Part shown: positions 62,274-64,000 of the stretch, piece by piece
Layout of the letters: each line of letters opens with the position of its first letter
Position numbering within the stretch: position 1 is the stretch's first letter
Assembly: GCA_046331665.1 (NCBI GenBank)
Contig: JAXLQK010000028.1
Span: forward strand, 1-64,000
DNA length: 64,000 nucleotides
Direction of reading: 5' to 3'
DNA from: CAWBAT01 sp046331665
GTDB lineage: Bacteria; Acidobacteriota; Terriglobia; Versatilivoradales; Versatilivoraceae
Made by a program: the position numbers and the translations under genes
The notes under the pieces: model-generated
What the model was told of the DNA's origin: nothing
Databases searched by the model: none
What the model saw: only the letters and a program-made list of their open reading frames with translations

Positions 62274-62492
62274 TTGTGAAGGATCGTCCAGGAACGCCTG
62301 AACAAAGACGCCCTTTACTACCAAGAAGCCCGTCCTTTAGAGCAGAAAGCTTGTTTTACCTCTCCTCCAGAATAAAAGCTATTCCCAAAACGGAGCTGGG
62401 GAATTCAAGAACAACGAGAGATGCGGCCCCGAAGCAGGGAGCACTGCCTCAGCCCACGGGAGGATGTCGGCGATCCCTTCCAGTGAAGCTTC

Positions 62493-62747
62493 ATGGACGG
62501 AAGGCCCAAGCCAGGCGCTCAGGCGATCGCACATCAGGCCGGGGCCCTCTTCGCAGGGAATCAGACCATCGGGGCGTTGGCCGTGGGTGCACTGGCTTTG
62601 GTTTCCCTGGCGATTGGCCTATTGGCGGTAGGGCGCCTGGCAGTTCGTCGGCTCACCATCGACAAGTCCCATTTTCGTTCACTCAAGATTGACGATCTGC
62701 ACGTCACACGCCTCCAGGTAATCGAACTGGTCATCACCGACAAGTAG
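62493..62747 (+). CDS. Small protein with repeated hydrophobic/basic heptads
   Basis: An 84-residue protein. Residues about 15-55 are repeats of the type (I/L)GALAVGALALVSLAIGLLAVGRLAVRRL, then a regular amphipathic C-terminal part (KSHFRSLKIDDLHVTRLQVIELVITDK) in which every fifth to seventh residue is Leu or Ile. Short proteins with GALAIGRLAIGR followed by xLxIDxLxVxRLxVxEL are familiar to me from several bacterial genomes; the repeat suggests a beta-solenoid or a membrane-associated helix. Function unknown. ATG 62493 has no strong ribosome-binding site. Confidence 0.6.
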   Translation: MDGRPKPGAQAIAHQAGALFAGNQTIGALAVGALALVSLAIGLLAVGRLAVRRLTIDKSHFRSLKIDDLHVTRLQVIELVITDK

Positions 62748-63001
62748 CTTACACCCGATGACTCATCGGACCAAGGCTCGATGGCTGTTTAACACTTATC
62801 CCTCTCGAAAGTGAGCACCGGAGAGCAATGTTTTAGACAGGGGGTGGCTTTAAGAACATTGTTCATTTCCTGGCTTTGGCGGAACGGATATCAAGGCAGG
62901 CTTTGCTGGAAAAGAAAGGTATAGGCCCGGGGTTAAGTACGGGGACTTTTCACTACAATTCATGCTTCATCTTTCCCCGTCGTTTGGGTACCATCTCGAA
63001 C

Positions 63002-63607
63002 ATGATTGAAGTGGTCTATCTAGATCTGGGAAAGGTTTTGATTGATTTCGATTATGCCTCAGCGGCGCAAAGAATCGTCGGCATCAGCCCCATCCCTTTG
63101 GCTGAAATACAGCTTATCCTGTCAGAACCCAAATCGTTGTACGCCTTTGAGACGGGGAAAATTTCGCCTGTCGACTATTACCTGCAAGTCTGCCGCGAGT
63201 TGGAAATCAAGATTTCGATGGAACAATTCCGAGCGCTTTGGGGATCCATGTTCCTCCCTGATCCCCTGGTTTCGGAGTCCTTCTTACTCGATCTAAAACG
63301 AAACTATCGTTTAATCCTGCTTTCGAATACGAATGAAATCCATTTTGAGTATCTCGAAGAAAACTATCCTCTCTTGCGTCAGATTGAAGAACACCTGCTT
63401 TCGTACCAGGTTGGGTTCATGAAACCGGACCCGAAAATTTATGAGCTTGCGATTGAGAAGGCCGGAGTAGCACCCGATAAGATTTTTTTCGCAGACGATC
63501 GTCATGAGAATGTTGAAGCTGCCCGCTTGGCGGGAATCCAAGCCATTCAATTCAGCTCCGAGAATCAACTTCGAAAAGAGATGAAAAAGTACGGCATTCT
63601 CTGTTGA
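63002..63607 (+). CDS. HAD-family phosphatase (YihX-like)
   Basis: A 201-residue phosphatase. The start at 63002 (MIEVVYLDLGKVLIDFDY) matches the family N terminus; the in-frame extension to 62876 has no conserved sequence. Motif I is DLGKVLIDFD (nucleophile Asp, second position Gly as in YihX), motif II is LLSNTN, motif III is the Lys of GFMKPDPKIYE, and motif IV is FADDRHENVEAARLAG. The organisation closely follows E. coli YihX (alpha-D-glucose 1-phosphate phosphatase), with a helical cap between motifs I and II. The sugar phosphate acted on here is unknown. It is followed after 131 bp by a metallophosphoesterase gene. Confidence 0.88.
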   Translation: MIEVVYLDLGKVLIDFDYASAAQRIVGISPIPLAEIQLILSEPKSLYAFETGKISPVDYYLQVCRELEIKISMEQFRALWGSMFLPDPLVSESFLLDLKRNYRLILLSNTNEIHFEYLEENYPLLRQIEEHLLSYQVGFMKPDPKIYELAIEKAGVAPDKIFFADDRHENVEAARLAGIQAIQFSSENQLRKEMKKYGILC

Positions 63608-63738
63608 AGGCATCAACTAAAGGGTGTGGAGAGGAGTTCGTACTTTCCCCCTGCACTGAAATCAATCAACCCGCTTGAGGGATAGCCAGTTCAACCCCGG
63701 TGGCATTCCAACGAATGGCGGGAGTTAAGGCCCAAAGG

Positions 63739-64000
63739 ATGCGATTCTTAATTATAAGTGATATTCACGCCAATCTGGAGGCGTTGGAGGCTGTACTGGA
63801 GTCTGCCGAAGGAAAGTATGAGAAGGTTGCCTGTTGCGGGGATATTGTGGGCTATGGACCTGACCCAAACGCCGTGACCTCTATCATTTGCCAGATTGCC
63901 CCTGCCATCATTCGTGGAAATCATGAAAAGGCTGCCATCGGGCTGGTCGATCTAAGCATGTTTAATCCTTTGGCAAAGAAAGCTTCGGTGTGGACGCAGG
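63739..64000 (+). CDS. Metallophosphoesterase (MJ0936/YfcE-like), 3' end cut by window
   Basis: Eighty-seven residues to the window edge from ATG 63739. It begins RFLIISDIHANLEALEAVLE, followed by VACCGDIVGYGPDPN and IIRGNHEKAA. These are the DxH, GD(I/V)VGYG and GNHE metal-binding motifs of calcineurin-like phosphoesterases, closest to the MJ0936/YfcE phosphodiesterase group. The rest of the domain, including the C-terminal GHTH motif, lies outside the window. Confidence 0.88.
   Translation, partial: MRFLIISDIHANLEALEAVLESAEGKYEKVACCGDIVGYGPDPNAVTSIICQIAPAIIRGNHEKAAIGLVDLSMFNPLAKKASVWTQ

Overview
The window looks like chromosomal DNA of an acidobacterium or a close relative. The evidence is the mix of families: a very large Oar-type TonB-dependent receptor with an N-terminal carboxypeptidase-regulatory-like domain, a PSD1/DUF1501 gene pair, a secreted RHS/YD-repeat protein with FN3 neighbours, LysW-dependent lysine/arginine synthesis genes (lysJ, lysK), and roughly balanced base composition. 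This placement is inference from gene content; there is no rRNA or other phylogenetic marker in the window. I see no tRNA, rRNA, CRISPR array, intact insertion sequence or prophage.

Region 1 (1-32.3 kb) is a carbohydrate-catabolic island. It holds a cyclase-family enzyme (cut by the window start), the TonB receptor, a secreted GH36-like glycosidase, the PSD1/DUF1501 pair, a five-gene minus-strand operon (sugar-binding lipoprotein, permease, ATPase, zinc alcohol dehydrogenase, iron alcohol dehydrogenase), a beta-keto-acid cleavage enzyme (BKACE) plus RraA-like pair, a GH116-like lipoprotein, an SDR, a LacI-family regulator, an esterase, an HpcH/HpaI aldolase, and an operon of LDH2-type dehydrogenase, RhaT-like transporter and secreted cyclase. 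A 14-bp palindrome of the form GTTTAWCGNTAAAC recurs at 4415, 5084, 7810, 18003, 25043 and, less perfectly, at 19942 and 29084. It sits before nearly every transcription unit of the island. With the LacI-family gene at 23825-24868 it defines a candidate local regulon in which outer-membrane uptake, polymer hydrolysis, inner-membrane transport and intracellular oxidation/cleavage answer to one signal. The substrate is not identified; the gene set suggests a glycoside whose sugar is oxidised and cleaved without classical phosphorylation.

Region 2 (32.3-37.6 kb) is housekeeping-like: ferrochelatase with a likely [2Fe-2S] cysteine set, a small membrane protein, a di-heme peroxidase lipoprotein, RodZ-like protein and a conserved protein of unknown role.

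Region 3 (37.6-48.9 kb) is a surface/polymorphic-toxin locus on the minus strand: FN3 protein, a LolA-like secreted protein, a 1459-residue RHS protein, a frameshifted L,D-transpeptidase-like toxin tip with an ATGA-overlapping secreted putative immunity gene, then an orphan RHS tip with a second toxin-like domain and a second putative membrane immunity gene. A 27-codon aminotransferase remnant and a terminator lie at its left border.

Region 4 (49-57.8 kb) carries a lactonase-like amidohydrolase and a plus-strand run: dusB, lysJ (frameshifted), a secreted coiled-coil protein, lysK, larE, a membrane protein, purD and a GT51 transglycosylase.

Region 5 (57.8-64 kb) has a sigma54-type promoter before a TPR-GAF-GGDEF diguanylate cyclase, overlapping a badly frameshifted membrane-HD-GYP-GAF-GGDEF gene, then a small hydrophobic protein, a YihX-like HAD phosphatase and the start of a metallophosphoesterase. 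Several genes carry dense clusters of frameshifts (near 14.2, 46.9-47.1, 48.4, 51.8-52.3 and 60-61.6 kb); whether this is gene decay or assembly indel error cannot be decided from the sequence alone.
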